From: Alphaproteobacteria bacterium
GTDB taxonomy: Bacteria > Pseudomonadota > Alphaproteobacteria > Rickettsiales > 21-14-0-20-44-7
Direction of reading: 5' to 3'
Length of the DNA stretch: 13,978 nt
NCBI GenBank assembly: GCA_013288575.1
Contig: JABDBO010000027.1
Span: forward strand, 1-13,978
Position numbers and translations under genes: made by a program. Shown here one piece after another: positions 13,423-13,978 of this stretch (positions within the stretch are counted from its first letter, which is position 1; every line of letters starts with the position of its first letter). The notes beneath the pieces were generated by a model that was given only the letters and a program-made list of their open reading frames with translations, did no database searches and was not told the DNA's origin.

Positions 13423-13978
13423 ATGAGCCCACTCACCAAAAAACGCATTGAGAGATTTAAAAATAACCGGCGCGGTTACTGGTCACTGGTGATTTTCATC
13501 ATATTGCTTTTCACCAGCCTGTTTGCTGAAATTATCGCCAATGATAAGCCGATTTTGGTTTTTTATCATGGGCATTATTATTACCCGGTTTTCCACACTT
13601 ATCCCGAAACTACCTTCGGCGGCGAATTCGGCACGGAGACTGATTATAAAGATCCGCAAGTTGCCAAATTGATTAATTCAGACGGCTGGATAGTTATGCC
13701 GCCAATCGAATATGCCTACAAATTCAGCCTGGGCACCAAAGTGCTTGCCACACCATCAGCCGAACATTGGCTAGGCACTGATGACCAAGGGCGCGATATT
13801 GCCGCAAGAATGATCTACGGTTTCCGCCTCTCGGTGGTTTTCGGTTTGCTGCTAACTATCGCCAGTTCAGTGATCGGCATTATTATTGGTGCGCTGCAGG
13901 GTTATTTCGGCGGCTGGTTTGATATTGTCATGCAGCGATTCTTAGAAATCTGGGATAGTGTGCCATCGCTTTTAATCT
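13423..13978 (+). CDS. yejE: Peptide ABC transporter permease YejE (5' part, runs off window)
   Basis: The N-terminal 185 residues of the second permease of the YejABEF system. It starts MSPLTKKRIERFKNNRRGYW, with a first membrane segment at about 20-38. A long periplasmic loop typical of YejE follows (YHGHYYYPVFHTYPETTFGG; PPIEYAYKFS). Then comes the OppC/DppC-family motif HWLGTDDQGRDIAARMIYGFR (116-135) and the next membrane helices (SVVFGLLLTIASSVIGIIIG; GYFGGWFDIVMQRFLEIWDS). The ATG immediately follows the yejB stop with no gap, so it is translated as part of the same operon. The EAA loop and the last helices lie beyond the window, where the ATPase gene yejF would be expected. Confidence 0.95.
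   Translation, partial: MSPLTKKRIERFKNNRRGYWSLVIFIILLFTSLFAEIIANDKPILVFYHGHYYYPVFHTYPETTFGGEFGTETDYKDPQVAKLINSDGWIVMPPIEYAYKFSLGTKVLATPSAEHWLGTDDQGRDIAARMIYGFRLSVVFGLLLTIASSVIGIIIGALQGYFGGWFDIVMQRFLEIWDSVPSLLI

Noticed and set aside
1..13978. CRISPR array, insertion sequence, rRNA or toxin-antitoxin pair
   Set aside because: I found no regularly spaced identical repeats of CRISPR size, no transposase, no rRNA segment and no recognisable toxin-antitoxin pair.

Overview
The window looks like a moderately AT-rich alphaproteobacterial chromosome carrying the right-hand part of an integrated mobile element. The lineage call rests on a TrcR/DUF1013 protein (a family known essentially from Alphaproteobacteria), a DUF3309 small membrane protein, a yejB-yejE transporter pair and a GTTC-N7-GTTC SOS box of the alphaproteobacterial type. 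The order or genus cannot be resolved from the sequence alone.

Region 1 (1-4894) is an integrative element whose left end lies outside the window. Its right boundary is a 51-bp copy of the 3' half of a tRNA-Val(TAC) gene (4844-4894), the footprint of tRNA-targeted integration. Next to it, reading leftward, are a P4-type tyrosine integrase, an unrecognised 292-aa protein, a 62-aa AlpA/excisionase-like DNA-binding protein and a 451-aa protein with superfamily A polymerase motifs resembling the TV-Pol family of mobile-element primase-polymerases. A small membrane protein (47-691) faces them, translationally coupled to a truncated upstream gene. The integrase promoter is covered by a canonical GTTC-N7-GTTC box, which suggests induction by DNA damage. 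The AlpA-like gene has its own promoter and palindromic operator. A long hairpin sits just upstream of the polymerase gene.

Region 2 (4981-7496) is a set of small accessory or poorly known genes: a 146-aa helical protein, a DUF2188-like 78-aa protein, a LexA-type self-cleaving repressor, a 227-aa unknown protein and a 52-aa DUF3309 protein. The DUF2188-like and LexA-type genes are divergent. The DUF2188-like promoter (TTGACA-N17-TAGAAC) is fully overlapped by two GTTC/GAAC palindromes, so the repressor probably controls it.

Region 3 (7536-13978) is conserved housekeeping sequence: tatD overlapping a PhnP-like metallo-beta-lactamase gene by ATGA, a convergent class A penicillin-binding protein (PBP1a), the divergent trcR, then yejB and the start of yejE (peptide ABC importer). 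Two gene boundaries here carry hairpins built from short repeated words (9079-9142 and 12278-12349). The second ends five bases before the yejB start codon, where no Shine-Dalgarno sequence is visible.

The best candidate for an under-described system is the element: an SOS-controlled integrase, an AlpA-like switch and a TV-Pol-like replication polymerase in one leftward gene cluster, inserted in tRNA-Val.
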